Counted from the first letter of the stretch, positions 35,474 to 44,647 are shown. The stretch is 64,000 nucleotides of DNA from Promicromonosporaceae bacterium (GCA_009783295.1 WRHK01000016.1:1-64000); one strand, 5' to 3'. The notes: generated by a model not told the origin, from the letters alone. Translations and numbers: made by a program.

Positions 35474-37257
35474 GAGGTCACGTCCACGGGTTCGAGGTCA
35501 CCGACGGGCGCGTCGGCGAGGGCACGCCCGACGACGTCGCGGTAGCGGGCCGCCGCGCCGCCGCCGTCGGCGTCGATCGGGCGGCAGAGCAGGTCGCGGT
35601 GGCTGCCGCGGACGGCGACGTGGCCGCCGTCGAGGAACAGCACCTCGTCCACGTGGTCGAGCACCAGCGGGCTGGCCGTCACGATGAGCGTGGTGCGCCC
35701 GCGGCGCGCGTCGGCGAGCCGGGCCGCGATGCGGGCCTCCGTGTGGGCGTCGACGGCGCTGGTGGGCTCGACGAGCACCAGGATCTCGGGCTCGGTGAGC
35801 AGGGCGCGCGCCAGGGCGACGCGCTGCCGCTGCCCGCCCGAGAGCGACCGGCCCTTCTCGGGCAGCTCGCCGTCCAGGCCGTCGGGCATCGACTCGAGCA
35901 CGTCGTGCGCGTCGGCGACGTGCAGGGCCTGCTCGAGGTCGTGGAGCGCCGCACGCGAGCGCGGGTCGAGCTCGTGCGCCAGGCGTCCCGAGAAGATCGT
36001 GGGCGTGGCCTCGCCCACCACGATGCGCTGGCGCAGGTGCTCCTTGGGCAGCGCGGCCAGCGGGATGCCGCCGAGCGTCACCGGGGTGGCGGCCTCGGCG
36101 TCGTCGTCGAACCGGCCCAGCCGCTGGGCGACCGCGGCGGACTCGTCCGGGTCGGCCGCCACCAGCGCGACCACGCGCCCCGGCGTGAGCACCACGCCGG
36201 AGGTGGTGTCGGCCAGCAGCGCGCCGGGCGCGGGGGGCTCCGCCGTGGGCGCGCTGGCGCCCGTGGCAGGGACAACGCGCAGCACGTTGACCACCTTGCC
36301 CGCCGAGACGTGGGCGGTGGTGGCGACCTTGAGGAACTGCGTGGCGAGCTGCACGGGCCAGCCCAGGAACGCGGCGTAGCCGTAGAACGACACCAGCTGA
36401 CCTGCGGTGATCTCGCCGCGCACCGCGGAGAGCGCCCCGAGGTACACGACCACCACCACGAACAGGCCGGGCAGCAACACCTGGAGCCCGTCGAGCCACG
36501 ACTGCGTCCCGGCGACCCGCACGCCCGCCGCGCGGACCTTCTGCGACTGCGCGCGGTACCGGCCGGAGAACACGGACTCGCCGCCGATGCCGCGCAGGAT
36601 GCGCAAGCCGGACACGGTGTCGGCACCGAGCGTGGTGAGCCGCCCGGAGGCCTCACGCTGCTCCGCCTGGCGGTGCTGCAGGGGCTTGATGAGCAACGCC
36701 AGGACGGCGGCGACCACGGGCAGCCCGAGCGCCACGACGACGCCGAGCTGCACCGACGCCGCGAGCATCAGCACCGTCGTGACGGTGTACGCCACGAGCG
36801 ACCCGACGAACTGCGCGCACATCGCGAACAGGTCGCCCATGCGGAACGTGTCGTTGGCCACCGCGGACACGACCTCGCCCGTCGGCAGCTCCGCCGAGAT
36901 CGCGTGCCCCGACCGGGACACCGTGCGCGACACGAGCTGCGACGACCGGTACGACGCCTGCATCCAGTTGCGGACGTCGAACCGGTGCCCGAGCACCGCG
37001 ACGCCGGCCATGACGACGCCCACACCGAGCAGCAGCAGCACCCACCGCCACGCGGCGTGGTCGAGCCCGCCCGCCGTCGCCGAGTCCACGACCCGGCCGA
37101 CGACGTACGGCTGGACGGCCTGTGCGCCGAAGGTCACGACGCCGCAGGTCAGTCCCGCCGCGAGGGTGGGCCACTGCTTGCGGGCGAGCCACGCGAGCAG
37201 CGTCCACGGCCCGGAGAGCGGCGGCGATCCCGGGTCGGCGAGGGGGAGTGAGCGCAC
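35470..37257 (-). CDS. ABC exporter half, non-catalytic partner with intact signature
   Basis: A 595-residue ABC half-transporter. The membrane domain covers about residues 30-320, then an ATPase domain with LSGGQRQRVALARAL fully conserved. Its own nucleotide site is degraded: Walker A reads VALVAADPDESAAVA with no GKS/T, Walker B is ILVLVEPTS (Asp to Val), the Q-loop position is VVGEA (Gln to Glu) and the switch region is IVTASPL (His to Ala). The reading frame is unbroken and the rest is well conserved, so this is evolved asymmetry, not decay. I chose the GTG at 37255-37257 because TAGCGT lies seven bases upstream; an ATG at 37299 is also in frame. Confidence 0.9.
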   Translation of the reverse strand: MRSLPLADPGSPPLSGPWTLLAWLARKQWPTLAAGLTCGVVTFGAQAVQPYVVGRVVDSATAGGLDHAAWRWVLLLLGVGVVMAGVAVLGHRFDVRNWMQASYRSSQLVSRTVSRSGHAISAELPTGEVVSAVANDTFRMGDLFAMCAQFVGSLVAYTVTTVLMLAASVQLGVVVALGLPVVAAVLALLIKPLQHRQAEQREASGRLTTLGADTVSGLRILRGIGGESVFSGRYRAQSQKVRAAGVRVAGTQSWLDGLQVLLPGLFVVVVVYLGALSAVRGEITAGQLVSFYGYAAFLGWPVQLATQFLKVATTAHVSAGKVVNVLRVVPATGASAPTAEPPAPGALLADTTSGVVLTPGRVVALVAADPDESAAVAQRLGRFDDDAEAATPVTLGGIPLAALPKEHLRQRIVVGEATPTIFSGRLAHELDPRSRAALHDLEQALHVADAHDVLESMPDGLDGELPEKGRSLSGGQRQRVALARALLTEPEILVLVEPTSAVDAHTEARIAARLADARRGRTTLIVTASPLVLDHVDEVLFLDGGHVAVRGSHRDLLCRPIDADGGGAAARYRDVVGRALADAPVGDLEPVDVTS

Positions 37258-37264
37258 AGGCGCA

Positions 37265-37270
37265 ACGCTA
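37265..37270 (-). promoter_or_regulatory. -10 box of leaderless ABC exporter promoter
   Basis: TAGCGT on the minus strand, seven bases before the GTG at 37257. Confidence 0.5.
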
Positions 37271-37323
37271 GGGGGAGCCCCCGACACCAGGCGACGCATT
37301 ATGTGGCGCCCAGGGACCGGTCG

Positions 37324-37329
37324 TACCTT
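37324..37329 (+). promoter_or_regulatory. -10 box of leaderless DUF3817 promoter
   Basis: TACCTT, six bases, then the GTG at 37336. Confidence 0.55.
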
Positions 37330-37335
37330 GACCCT

Positions 37336-37752
37336 GTGACCGACCGCGTGACCGACGTCTCGACCGCCCAGGCAGCCACCGCCATCCGCAAGGCGCGCGG
37401 CGCGCTCGCCCGCTACCGCTTCATGGCCATCCTCACCGGCTGCATGCTGCTGCTGCTCACCGCGTGGTGCATCGTCAAGTACGTCTTCGGGACGTGGCTG
37501 GGCCTGCCGGTCGACGGGATCGTCAACGCCACCTGGATCGTCGCCCCTGTTCACGGGTGGGTCTACGTGGTCTACCTGGTCACCGTGCTGCACGGCTGGT
37601 CCGTGATGCGCTGGGGCTGGGGCCGCCTCGTGGCGATGGTGTTCGCCGGCGTCGTGCCCGTGATGTCGTTCATCGTCGAGCGGCGCGTCCACGCCGACGG
37701 CCAGGCGAAGCTGGACGCGCTCGCCCAGCGTTACGAGGTCGGGGCCGCATAG
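37336..37752 (+). CDS. DUF3817 integral membrane protein
   Basis: A 138-residue membrane protein of the DUF3817 family. It has about three transmembrane segments: [32 protein letters not shown], and [18 protein letters not shown], with the conserved motif [13 protein letters not shown]. The function is unknown. It lies 23 bases before guaA, a pairing I recall from other actinobacteria, yet guaA has its own -10 box. The GTG start is predicted to be leaderless. Confidence 0.85.
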   Translation: MTDRVTDVSTAQAATAIRKARGALARYRFMAILTGCMLLLLTAWCIVKYVFGTWLGLPVDGIVNATWIVAPVHGWVYVVYLVTVLHGWSVMRWGWGRLVAMVFAGVVPVMSFIVERRVHADGQAKLDALAQRYEVGAA

Positions 37753-37762
37753 CCCCCGCCTT

Positions 37763-37768
37763 TAAGAT
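37763..37768 (+). promoter_or_regulatory. -10 box of leaderless guaA promoter
   Basis: TAAGAT, seven bases, then the GTG at 37776. The box lies 10 bases after the DUF3817 stop. Confidence 0.6.
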
Positions 37769-37775
37769 GGGGCCC

Positions 37776-39347
37776 GTGACGACCCCCACCCCGCGCCCTG
37801 TCCTCGTAGTCGACTTCGGCGCCCAGTACGCCCAGCTGATCGCGCGCCGCGTGCGCGAGGCGAAGGTCTACTCCGAGATCGTCCCCCACACCATGTCGGT
37901 CGAGGCGATGCTCGCCAAGGACCCGGCGGCCATCATCCTGTCGGGCGGCCCGTCGTCGGTCTACGCCGACGGCGCCCCCTCCGTGGACCCGGCGCTCTTC
38001 GCCGCCGGCGTGCCCGTCATGGGCATCTGCTACGGCTTCCAGGTCATGGCGCAGGCCCTGGGTGGCGAGGTGGCCCGCACCGGGCTCAGCGAGTTCGGCG
38101 GCACGCAGGTCGACGTGTGCGAGTCCGGCGTGCTGCTGGCCGGCACCCCCTCGCAGCAGTCCGCGTGGATGAGCCACGGCGACGCCGTGCACCGCGCCCC
38201 CGAGGGCTTCCGCGTGCTCGCGACGACGGCAGGCGCCCCGGTCGCGGCCTTCGAGGACACGTCGCGCAGCCTCTACGGCGTGCAGTGGCACCCCGAGGTG
38301 AAGCACTCCGAGAACGGCCAGGCCGTGCTCGAGCACTTCCTGTACAACGGCGCGGGCCTCGCCCCCGACTGGACCCCCGGCAACGTCATCGCCGACCAGG
38401 TCGCCGCCATCAAGGCCCAGGTGGGCGGCGCGCGCGTCATCTGCGCCCTGTCCGGCGGCGTCGACTCCGCCGTCGCTGCGGCCCTCGTCCAGAAGGCCGT
38501 CGGCGACCAGCTCACCTGCGTGCACGTGGACCACGGGCTCATGCGCCAGGGCGAGGTCGAGCAGATCGAGCGCGACTTCGTCGCCTCCACGGGCGTGCGC
38601 CTCATCGTCCGCGACGAGAAGGAGCGGTTCCTCACGGCGCTCGCGGGCGTCACCGACCCGGAGACCAAGCGCAAGATCATCGGCCGCGAGTTCATCCGCG
38701 TGTTCGAGGACGCGCAGCGCCAGATCGTCGCCGAGGCGGGGGCCCACGGCGAGGAGGTCAAGTTCCTGGTCCAGGGCACCCTGTACCCCGACGTCGTCGA
38801 GTCCGGCGGCGGCGAGGGCGCGGCCAACATCAAGTCGCACCACAACGTGGGCGGCCTGCCCGACGACCTCGACTTCGAGCTCGTCGAGCCGCTGCGCGCC
38901 CTGTTCAAGGACGAGGTGCGGGCCGTCGGGCGCGAGCTCGGCATCCCCGAGGAGATCGTCGGCCGCCAGCCGTTCCCCGGCCCGGGCCTGGGCATCCGCA
39001 TCATCGGCGAGGTCACCGAGCACAACCTCGACATCCTGCGCCGCGCCGACGCCATCGCCCGCGAGGAGCTCACCAAGGCGGGCCTGGACGGCCAGATCTG
39101 GCAGTGCCCCGTCGTGCTGCTCGCGGACGTCCGCAGCGTGGGCGTCCAGGGCGACGGCCGCACCTACGGCCACCCGGTGGTGCTGCGCCCCGTGTCGTCC
39201 GAGGACGCGATGACGGCCGACTGGACGCGCCTGCCCTACGACGTGCTGTCGACCATCTCGACGCGCATCACCAACGAGGTGCGCGAGATCAACCGCGTGG
39301 TGCTCGACGTGACGTCGAAGCCGCCGGCCACCATCGAGTGGGAGTGA
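37776..39347 (+). CDS. guaA: GMP synthase (glutamine-hydrolysing)
   Basis: GuaA aminates XMP to GMP with glutamine and ATP. The 523-residue protein has the class I amidotransferase domain with the nucleophile Cys85 in [10 protein letters not shown] and the His/Glu pair in [10 protein letters not shown]. The PP-loop ATP domain follows with [14 protein letters not shown], then the C-terminal dimerisation domain with [14 protein letters not shown] and PPATIEWE at the end, as in all GuaA. It completes the IMP to GMP route begun by guaB in this window. The start is predicted to be leaderless. Confidence 0.97.
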   Translation: MTTPTPRPVLVVDFGAQYAQLIARRVREAKVYSEIVPHTMSVEAMLAKDPAAIILSGGPSSVYADGAPSVDPALFAAGVPVMGICYGFQVMAQALGGEVARTGLSEFGGTQVDVCESGVLLAGTPSQQSAWMSHGDAVHRAPEGFRVLATTAGAPVAAFEDTSRSLYGVQWHPEVKHSENGQAVLEHFLYNGAGLAPDWTPGNVIADQVAAIKAQVGGARVICALSGGVDSAVAAALVQKAVGDQLTCVHVDHGLMRQGEVEQIERDFVASTGVRLIVRDEKERFLTALAGVTDPETKRKIIGREFIRVFEDAQRQIVAEAGAHGEEVKFLVQGTLYPDVVESGGGEGAANIKSHHNVGGLPDDLDFELVEPLRALFKDEVRAVGRELGIPEEIVGRQPFPGPGLGIRIIGEVTEHNLDILRRADAIAREELTKAGLDGQIWQCPVVLLADVRSVGVQGDGRTYGHPVVLRPVSSEDAMTADWTRLPYDVLSTISTRITNEVREINRVVLDVTSKPPATIEWE

Positions 39348-39451
39348 CCCCTCCGGCGTGACCGTCGCGCTGCGGCATCCCTGCCTTGAACAGGCAGGAT
39401 GCCGCGGCCGCGTCTAGCGTGAACTCGGCACACCGAGTCCTAGGAGGGACC

Positions 39452-40201
39452 ATGTCGAGCACGGTCACAGTTCGGCCGACCCGCGGAGTGCGTGGGATCG
39501 GTCTGTTCGCCATCATCGCGGGAATCGTCATGATCGTCGCCGGGATCCTGGTGTGGATCCTGGTGGCCACCCAGCTCTCCAACGAGAAGATCACGGTGTC
39601 GGGCGACGCCCCGCTGCTCGGCGGCATGTTCCAGGGCCGTCGCGTCATGGACCCGTTCACCGCGTTCGCGCAGGCCGACGCCATCGACCACCACGCCCTC
39701 GCGGCGTCGGGCGGCAAGACCTACGCGGAGCTCGCGCAGGACGACCCGCTGCGCAACACGGTCATGACCGCGTCGTTCCTGCGGGCGTCGCTGTTCACCT
39801 CGGTGGTCGCGTTCGGCATCTGCGTGCTCGTCGTCGCGCTCGGCATCCTGTTCCTGTTCGTCGGCAGCGCGCTGCGCCGCCTGGCCGACGGGCCGGAGAT
39901 CTCCGTGACCGATGCGTCGGTGGCCCCGCTGAGCTCGAGCGGCGAGGGCTACGGCCGCCACACCACCGGCGGCACCGTCGCCGACGAGCGTCAGGCGCAA
40001 CCCCCCGCGGACACCACCAGGTACGAGGCCGACAGACCGCAGGGCGCGCCCGACACCCGCTACGACGCACAGCCGCCGCAGTCGGGCCCGGACACCCGCT
40101 ACGACGCACAGCCGCCGCAGGCCGCCCCCGACACCCGGTACGACACCGACCGGCCCCAGGCGGACCCCGGCGACACGACGGGCCGCGACACCCAGGCCTG
40201 A
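39452..40201 (+). CDS. Two-helix membrane protein with repetitive C-terminal tail
   Basis: A 249-residue protein. Helix 1 is GIGLFAIIAGIVMIVAGILV (about 15-37) and helix 2 is FGICVLVVALGILFLFVGSA (about 115-138), flanking a roughly 75-residue loop with SNEKITVSGDAPLLGG. The C-terminal 90 residues are polar and low-complexity and contain about three copies of a 13-residue repeat, PDTRYDAQPPQ plus two residues. I do not recognise a named family. CTAGGAGGG lies just upstream of the ATG. A strong hairpin follows. The tail resembles disordered Pro/Tyr tails on actinobacterial envelope proteins. Confidence 0.75.
   Translation: MSSTVTVRPTRGVRGIGLFAIIAGIVMIVAGILVWILVATQLSNEKITVSGDAPLLGGMFQGRRVMDPFTAFAQADAIDHHALAASGGKTYAELAQDDPLRNTVMTASFLRASLFTSVVAFGICVLVVALGILFLFVGSALRRLADGPEISVTDASVAPLSSSGEGYGRHTTGGTVADERQAQPPADTTRYEADRPQGAPDTRYDAQPPQSGPDTRYDAQPPQAAPDTRYDTDRPQADPGDTTGRDTQA
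40049..40150 (+). repeat. 39-bp in-frame tandem repeat
   Basis: About 2.5 copies of a 39-base unit encoding PDTRYDAQPPQ plus two variable residues, inside the tail of the preceding protein. Copies 1 and 2 differ mainly in the last codons; the third is truncated and diverged (PDTRYDTDRPQ). Confidence 0.8.
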
Positions 40202-40215
40202 CAGCCGCTCCGACG

Positions 40216-40255
40216 ACGACGGGCCCCGACCGCCTCAGCGGCCGGGGCCCGTCGT
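40216..40255. terminator. Strong hairpin terminator
   Basis: A perfect 13-bp outer stem (ACGACGGGCCCCG with its complement) continues, after one mismatch, into a 4-bp CCGC/GCGG inner stem. It lies between the convergent genes ending at 40201 and 40278. Confidence 0.85.
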
Positions 40256-40277
40256 GCCGTGCTCAAGGGCGTGGCGG

Positions 40278-40862
40278 TCAGACGCCCGCCGTCGAGCCCG
40301 AGCGCCCGCGGCGGCGGGCCGCCCCGACGATCGAGGCGACGACGAGCACCGCCCCCGCCGCCGCGAGCAGCCAGATCATCGCCAGGCCGACGTCGAGCGT
40401 CGCGCCCGCAGCGACCGACAGGGCGCCGATGCCGATGGCGAGGATGATGAAACCCCACACGATGGTGCCCGTGCGCGGCGTGGTGCGGACCAGCGGTGCC
40501 GGCGGCGGCGTCCAGGCGGGCGCCTGGTAGGACGACGGGGTGCCGTACTGCGGGGCCGTGTACGGGGGAGTGCCGTACTGGGCGGTCTGGGGGGCCTCGT
40601 ACTGGGGGACCTCGTACTGCGGGGTCTCGTACTGCGGGGTCTCGGAGGCCGGGGCCTCCTCCTCCGTGGCCGGGGCCGGGAGCACCTGGGTGTCGCCGGC
40701 GGCGGCCTCGGGCTCGGCTGCGGGTGCGGTCTCCGTCTCCGCGACGGGCTCGGACTCGGGGGCGGTCTGCGGCTCCGTGGCCTCCGGCACGTCGAGCGGC
40801 TGCGTGGCGCCGATCTCGGTGGTGTCGTCGGGACGCTGCTCGTCCTGCGGGTTCTGGGTCAT
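40278..40862 (-). CDS. Membrane protein with acidic, Tyr/Pro-repeat N-terminal region
   Basis: A 194-residue protein. Residues 1-75 are acidic and Pro/Thr-rich (TEPQTAPESEPVAETETAP). Residues about 75-115 hold repeats of the form PQYE (ETPQYETPQYEVPQYEAPQ). Two helices close the protein: IVWGFIILAIGIGALSVAAGA and LAMIWLLAAAGAVLVVASIVG, then a basic tail. The function is unknown. The ATG overlaps the PspC gene stop by one base (TGATG), so it is co-translated with it and probably works in the same envelope-stress module. Confidence 0.78.
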   Translation of the reverse strand: MTQNPQDEQRPDDTTEIGATQPLDVPEATEPQTAPESEPVAETETAPAAEPEAAAGDTQVLPAPATEEEAPASETPQYETPQYEVPQYEAPQTAQYGTPPYTAPQYGTPSSYQAPAWTPPPAPLVRTTPRTGTIVWGFIILAIGIGALSVAAGATLDVGLAMIWLLAAAGAVLVVASIVGAARRRGRSGSTAGV

Positions 40863-42424
40863 CAGTTCTCCTCGACGGTGACGTTGCCGGCGCCGGCCGA
40901 GATCAGGAGGCGCAGGGTGGCGCCGTCCCGGTTGGCCTCTTCCGAGCTGAGGTGGGCGGTGGAGCTCCCGACGCGGCTGAGCGTCTGCTCGACCGGGTCG
41001 ACCCGCCAGGTGACCTGGCCGGCCAGGATCCGCACGTCGGCCTCGACGGCCGAGTCGTGCGGCACGACGACCGTGAGGTCGCCCGCGGTGATCTGGATGG
41101 GCACCTCGACCGGGCTCCCCGGCGTGACGGCCGACAGGTCCAGGCTGGACAGGTCGATGGTCGGGTCGCCGAACTGGGCGCGGAACCCGCGCTCGGCCTC
41201 GGCGATCGAGCCCACCGTGACGGTGCCCTGGCCGACGTCGGTGCCGCCCTGCACGCTGCGCAGCACGGTGCCCGACCCGGTGGTGATGCGGGTGTCGGAG
41301 TGGACGACGCTGACGCCGTTCGCGGAGACGCTCCACGGCAGGGCCACGACCAGGCCGACGATCGCGAAGAACCCGAGCCAGCCGCTGGACCGGCCGCGCA
41401 TCCCGCTGATCACGATGCCCGCGCCGACGATCACGAGGGACACGCCCAGCCAGGCGAGCACCGGGTCGAAGCTGCCGTCGAACGGGCGGGGCAGCGTGAT
41501 CCCCGTGCGGTTCTGCGCGAGCAGCAGCGCGCCGGCGATGAGCACCAGGCCGATGACCGCACCGACGGTGCCGGCCCCCGCGCTCTTGGTGATGGGGCGC
41601 TTCGAGCGCTCCACGGCTCGGGCGTACGCCCGCTGCTGCTGGGCGGCGGCACGGGCCGTCGCCGCGTCGCGGCTGGCGCGCGCCCGCTCCTGGGCGTACT
41701 GGGCGCGCACGCCGGCGGCCTGAGCGCGAGCGGCCGCGGCCTGGGCGCGGGCGTCCGCTGCCGCAGAACGGGCCTGCGGACCGGCGTCGGCGGCAGGACC
41801 AGCGGAAGGACCGGCGTCGGCCGGTGCGGCGAACGTGGCCGGGCCGGGCTGCGTCGGGTACGTCGGCGCGCCGGGGGCGCGCTGCTGGCGGTCGCGGCGC
41901 CGGTCGTGGATGACCTTGACCAGCAGGCCGATGCCCACCACCCACACGGCGATCCACACGAGCGTGATCAGCCAGTGCCAGCCGCCGCCGCCCCACCAGG
42001 AGCCCACGCCGCCGCTCCAGCCGAAGCCGACCAGGAGCGACGCGCCGGCGCCCAGCAGCGCGACGTCGAAGTCGCCGCGGATGGCCTGCTGGAGGTGGAT
42101 GCGGCCGTCGGACCGCTCGGGCAGCAGCGCCCAGCCGATGCCGTACGCCACCAGGCCGATGCCGGTGATGAAGAAGCTGAGGAACAGCAGCCCGCGCACC
42201 AGCAGCGGGTCCCAGCCGAGGCGCTCGGCGATGCCGCCGGCGACGCCGCCCACCCAGCGGTCCTCGGACCGCACCAGGCCGGAGCGACGGATGGAGTCGA
42301 AGAACCGGTCGCCGCCGGAGGGCGGCACACCAGGACCGGGGGAGGGAGGCGGGGGGTACGACGACGCCGGCGGCGTCGCGCCCGGACCGGGGTCCGGCTG
42401 CGGGGGGAACGGGTCGGTGCTCAT
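40862..42424 (-). CDS. PspC-domain envelope stress protein with cell-wall-active C-terminal domain
   Basis: A 520-residue membrane protein. A Pro-rich N-terminus is followed by a PspC domain (residues about 38-105: RSEDRWVGGVAGGIAERLGWDPLLVRG, then GLVAYGIGWALLPE). Two to three further helices follow, then an Ala/Arg-rich coiled segment (ARAQAAAARAQAAGVRAQYA). After more helices near 300-370, the C-terminal 130 residues form a LiaF/toastrack-like beta domain (TAGDLTVVVPHDSAVEADVRI). Such proteins sense envelope stress and partner with LiaRS-type systems. It is divergent from a PspC-histidine kinase gene, with about 145 bases between the starts. Confidence 0.85.
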   Translation of the reverse strand: MSTDPFPPQPDPGPGATPPASSYPPPPSPGPGVPPSGGDRFFDSIRRSGLVRSEDRWVGGVAGGIAERLGWDPLLVRGLLFLSFFITGIGLVAYGIGWALLPERSDGRIHLQQAIRGDFDVALLGAGASLLVGFGWSGGVGSWWGGGGWHWLITLVWIAVWVVGIGLLVKVIHDRRRDRQQRAPGAPTYPTQPGPATFAAPADAGPSAGPAADAGPQARSAAADARAQAAAARAQAAGVRAQYAQERARASRDAATARAAAQQQRAYARAVERSKRPITKSAGAGTVGAVIGLVLIAGALLLAQNRTGITLPRPFDGSFDPVLAWLGVSLVIVGAGIVISGMRGRSSGWLGFFAIVGLVVALPWSVSANGVSVVHSDTRITTGSGTVLRSVQGGTDVGQGTVTVGSIAEAERGFRAQFGDPTIDLSSLDLSAVTPGSPVEVPIQITAGDLTVVVPHDSAVEADVRILAGQVTWRVDPVEQTLSRVGSSTAHLSSEEANRDGATLRLLISAGAGNVTVEEN

Positions 42425-42570
42425 GCCTCGATCCTTCCCGGCGGCACCGCACCGCCACCATCGGGTGCCGCCCTGAGCCGACCCTGAAACCTCCCCCGGG
42501 GGCGTCCGCGGAACCCTGATTCGGTGCCCTGGGGGCCGATCCGGGGTCCGCGGCGTGCCACGATCAGGAC

Positions 42571-43947
42571 GTGAGCACGTCGACCGCGCCCCCCGCGAGC
42601 ACCAGCCCGCGCCTGCCGCTGCGCCGCCCCCCGGCGGACCGGTGGGTGGCCGGCGTGTGCGCTGGGCTCGCCGCCCACCTGGGCGTCCCGGTCGCGGCCG
42701 TCCGCGTCGTCATGGCGCTGCTCGCCGTCGCCGGGGGTGCCGGCGTCGCGCTCTACGCGTTCTGGTGGGTCACCATCCCCGCCGGCGACCCGCGCGACGC
42801 CGCCGCCGAGGAGGCCGCCGGGCCCGCCGCCCTGCGCCGCCTCGCCCCGCGCCTGCGGCTCTCCGGGCCCATCGCCCGCATGCAGACCCGCGACATCGTC
42901 ATCGGCGTCGTGCTGCTCGCCGTCGCCGCGTTCCTCGTCGCCGTGCGCGCCGGCTGGGACTGGCGCCAGTCCTGGGTGGTGCCCGCGTTCCTCGCCCTCG
43001 GCGGGCTCGCGCTCGCCTGGAGCCAGCTCGACGCCGCCCAGCGCGGCACCACCACGGCCGGCGGCCGGCGACGCCGGTGGGCCGCGTTCGTGCGCCCCGC
43101 CGGCGGGCTCGTGCTCGTCGTCGCCGGGGCGCTGCTGCTCGTCGGGCAGGACACCCCCGGCTGGGCCGTGCTCCAGGCGGCCGCCGCGGCGCTCGCGGTG
43201 CTGGTCGGGTTCGCGCTGGTGCTCGCGCCCTGGTGGCTGCGGCTGGTGCGCGAGCTCGGCGACGAGCGCGCCGCCCGTGCCCGCGAGGCCGAGCGCGCCG
43301 ACATCGCCGCCCACCTGCACGACTCCGTGCTCCAGACGCTCGCCCTGATCCGCTCCCGCGCCGACGACGCCGACGCCGTCGCCCGCATGGCCCGCGCCCA
43401 GGAGCGCGAGCTGCGCGAGTGGCTGTACGACGACCGCCGCGCGCCGGGCACCTCGCTCGCCGACGAGCTGCGCGACCTCGTGGCGCAGGTCGAGGACGGT
43501 CGCGTCGGCAAGCCCGCCGTTGACGGCGCGCCACCCGTGGCGATCGACGTCGTCGTCGTCGGGGACTGCCCGCCCACCGACACCACCAGCGCGCTGTTGC
43601 AGGCCACGCGCGAGGCGCTCGTCAACGCCGTCGCGCACGGCCAGCCGCCCGTGACCGTCTACCTCGAGGTGAGCGACAAGGCCGCCGAGGTGTTCGTGCG
43701 CGACCGCGGCGACGGGTTCACCATGGACGACGTCGCGTCCGACCGGTTCGGCGTCCGCGAGTCGATCCTCGGGCGGGTGCGACGCCGCGGCGGCACCGCC
43801 GAGGTGACCAGCCGGCCGGGCTGGGGCACCGAGGTGCGGCTGAAGATGCCGCGGACGCCGACCCCGGTGGTCGAGCCCGTCGAGACCATCTCCGGCCCGG
43901 CTTCGACCAGCCCCGCTACCGAACACCCCGAAGGAGCCCGCCCGTGA
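42571..43947 (+). CDS. PspC-domain sensor histidine kinase (NarL/LiaS type)
   Basis: A 458-residue kinase. An N-terminal PspC domain (RWVAGVCAGLAAHLGVPVAAVRV, ALYAFWWVTIPAG) leads to several membrane helices (about 108-125, 135-150, 173-190, 195-225). A HisKA_3 domain follows with the phosphorylated His250 in IAAHLHDSVLQTLAL, and a HATPase domain with TREALVNAVAHG, VFVRDRGDGF and GWGTEVRLKMP. The final roughly 28 residues are encoded partly by a dispersed 32-bp repeat (TPVVEPVET), not by the conserved kinase. The stop overlaps the response-regulator start by four bases (GTGA). Confidence 0.92.
   Translation: MSTSTAPPASTSPRLPLRRPPADRWVAGVCAGLAAHLGVPVAAVRVVMALLAVAGGAGVALYAFWWVTIPAGDPRDAAAEEAAGPAALRRLAPRLRLSGPIARMQTRDIVIGVVLLAVAAFLVAVRAGWDWRQSWVVPAFLALGGLALAWSQLDAAQRGTTTAGGRRRRWAAFVRPAGGLVLVVAGALLLVGQDTPGWAVLQAAAAALAVLVGFALVLAPWWLRLVRELGDERAARAREAERADIAAHLHDSVLQTLALIRSRADDADAVARMARAQERELREWLYDDRRAPGTSLADELRDLVAQVEDGRVGKPAVDGAPPVAIDVVVVGDCPPTDTTSALLQATREALVNAVAHGQPPVTVYLEVSDKAAEVFVRDRGDGFTMDDVASDRFGVRESILGRVRRRGGTAEVTSRPGWGTEVRLKMPRTPTPVVEPVETISGPASTSPATEHPEGARP
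43857..43888 (+). repeat. 32-bp dispersed repeat, copy 1 (inside kinase gene)
   Basis: Identical over 32 bases to the reverse complement of 47149-47180. The core is GGTGGTCGAGCCCGTCGAGA. Here it encodes TPVVEPVET in the C-terminal tail of the histidine kinase. Related, more diverged copies lie at 48337-48361 and 19336-19355. Confidence 0.85.
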
Positions 43948-44615
43948 CGCCCCCCGAGGTCACCCTGCCCGTCCCCGTCGTGCTCGTGGACGACCACCAC
44001 ATGTTCCGCGCTGGCGTGCGCGCCTCGCTCGACGAGCGCGTCACCGTGGTGGGGGAGGCCGGGACCGTCGACGAGGCGGTCGCCGTCATCCACGAGCTGC
44101 GGCCGCCCGTCGTGCTGCTCGACGTGCACCTGCCCGGCGGCACCGGGGGCGGCGGGGCCGAGGTGGTGCGGCTGTGCGCCGACCTGCTGAGCGGCACGCG
44201 GTTCCTCGCGCTGTCGGTGTCCGACGCGGCGGAGGACGTCGTCGCCGTCATCCGGTCCGGCGCCCGCGGGTACGTGACCAAGAACATCGCCGCGCACGAC
44301 CTGTCGTCCGCCGTGGTGCAGGTGGCCGGCGGCGACGCCGTGTTCTCGCCGCGGCTGGCCGGGTTCGTGCTGGACGCGTTCGGCACCGCCGCGGGCGAGG
44401 TCTCCGTCGCCGACGACGAGCTCGACCGCCTCTCCCGCCGCGAGCAGGAGGTCATGCGGCTCATCGCCCGCGGGTACTCCTACCGCGAGGTGGCGAGCGA
44501 GCTGTTCATCTCGATCAAGACGGTCGAGACCCACGTCTCGGCGGTGCTCCGCAAGCTCCAGCTCTCGAGCCGCTACGAGCTGACCCGCTGGGCGGCGGCG
44601 CGCCACATCCTGTGA
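43944..44615 (+). CDS. LuxR/NarL-family response regulator
   Basis: A 223-residue two-component regulator. The receiver domain has the acidic pair VLVDDHHMFRAGV and phospho-acceptor Asp60 in PPVVLLDVHLPGG, with Lys in RGYVTKNIAA. The C-terminal LuxR-type helix-turn-helix reads LSRREQEVMRLIARGYSYRE, then VASELFISIKTVETHVSAVL. It is translationally coupled to the PspC-kinase, its evident partner. The likely targets are the divergent PspC operon and itself, as in LiaFSR systems, but no operator could be picked out. Confidence 0.95.
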   Translation: MTPPEVTLPVPVVLVDDHHMFRAGVRASLDERVTVVGEAGTVDEAVAVIHELRPPVVLLDVHLPGGTGGGGAEVVRLCADLLSGTRFLALSVSDAAEDVVAVIRSGARGYVTKNIAAHDLSSAVVQVAGGDAVFSPRLAGFVLDAFGTAAGEVSVADDELDRLSRREQEVMRLIARGYSYREVASELFISIKTVETHVSAVLRKLQLSSRYELTRWAAARHIL

Positions 44616-44647
44616 GTGGGCGGGTGCTCAAACTCGCGCTCCCGGGC

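Noticed and set aside
35470-37257. Degenerate ATPase motifs as a sign of pseudogene or sequencing error
   Set aside because: The frame is open, flanking residues are conserved, the signature motif is perfect, and the losses complement those of the partner protein.
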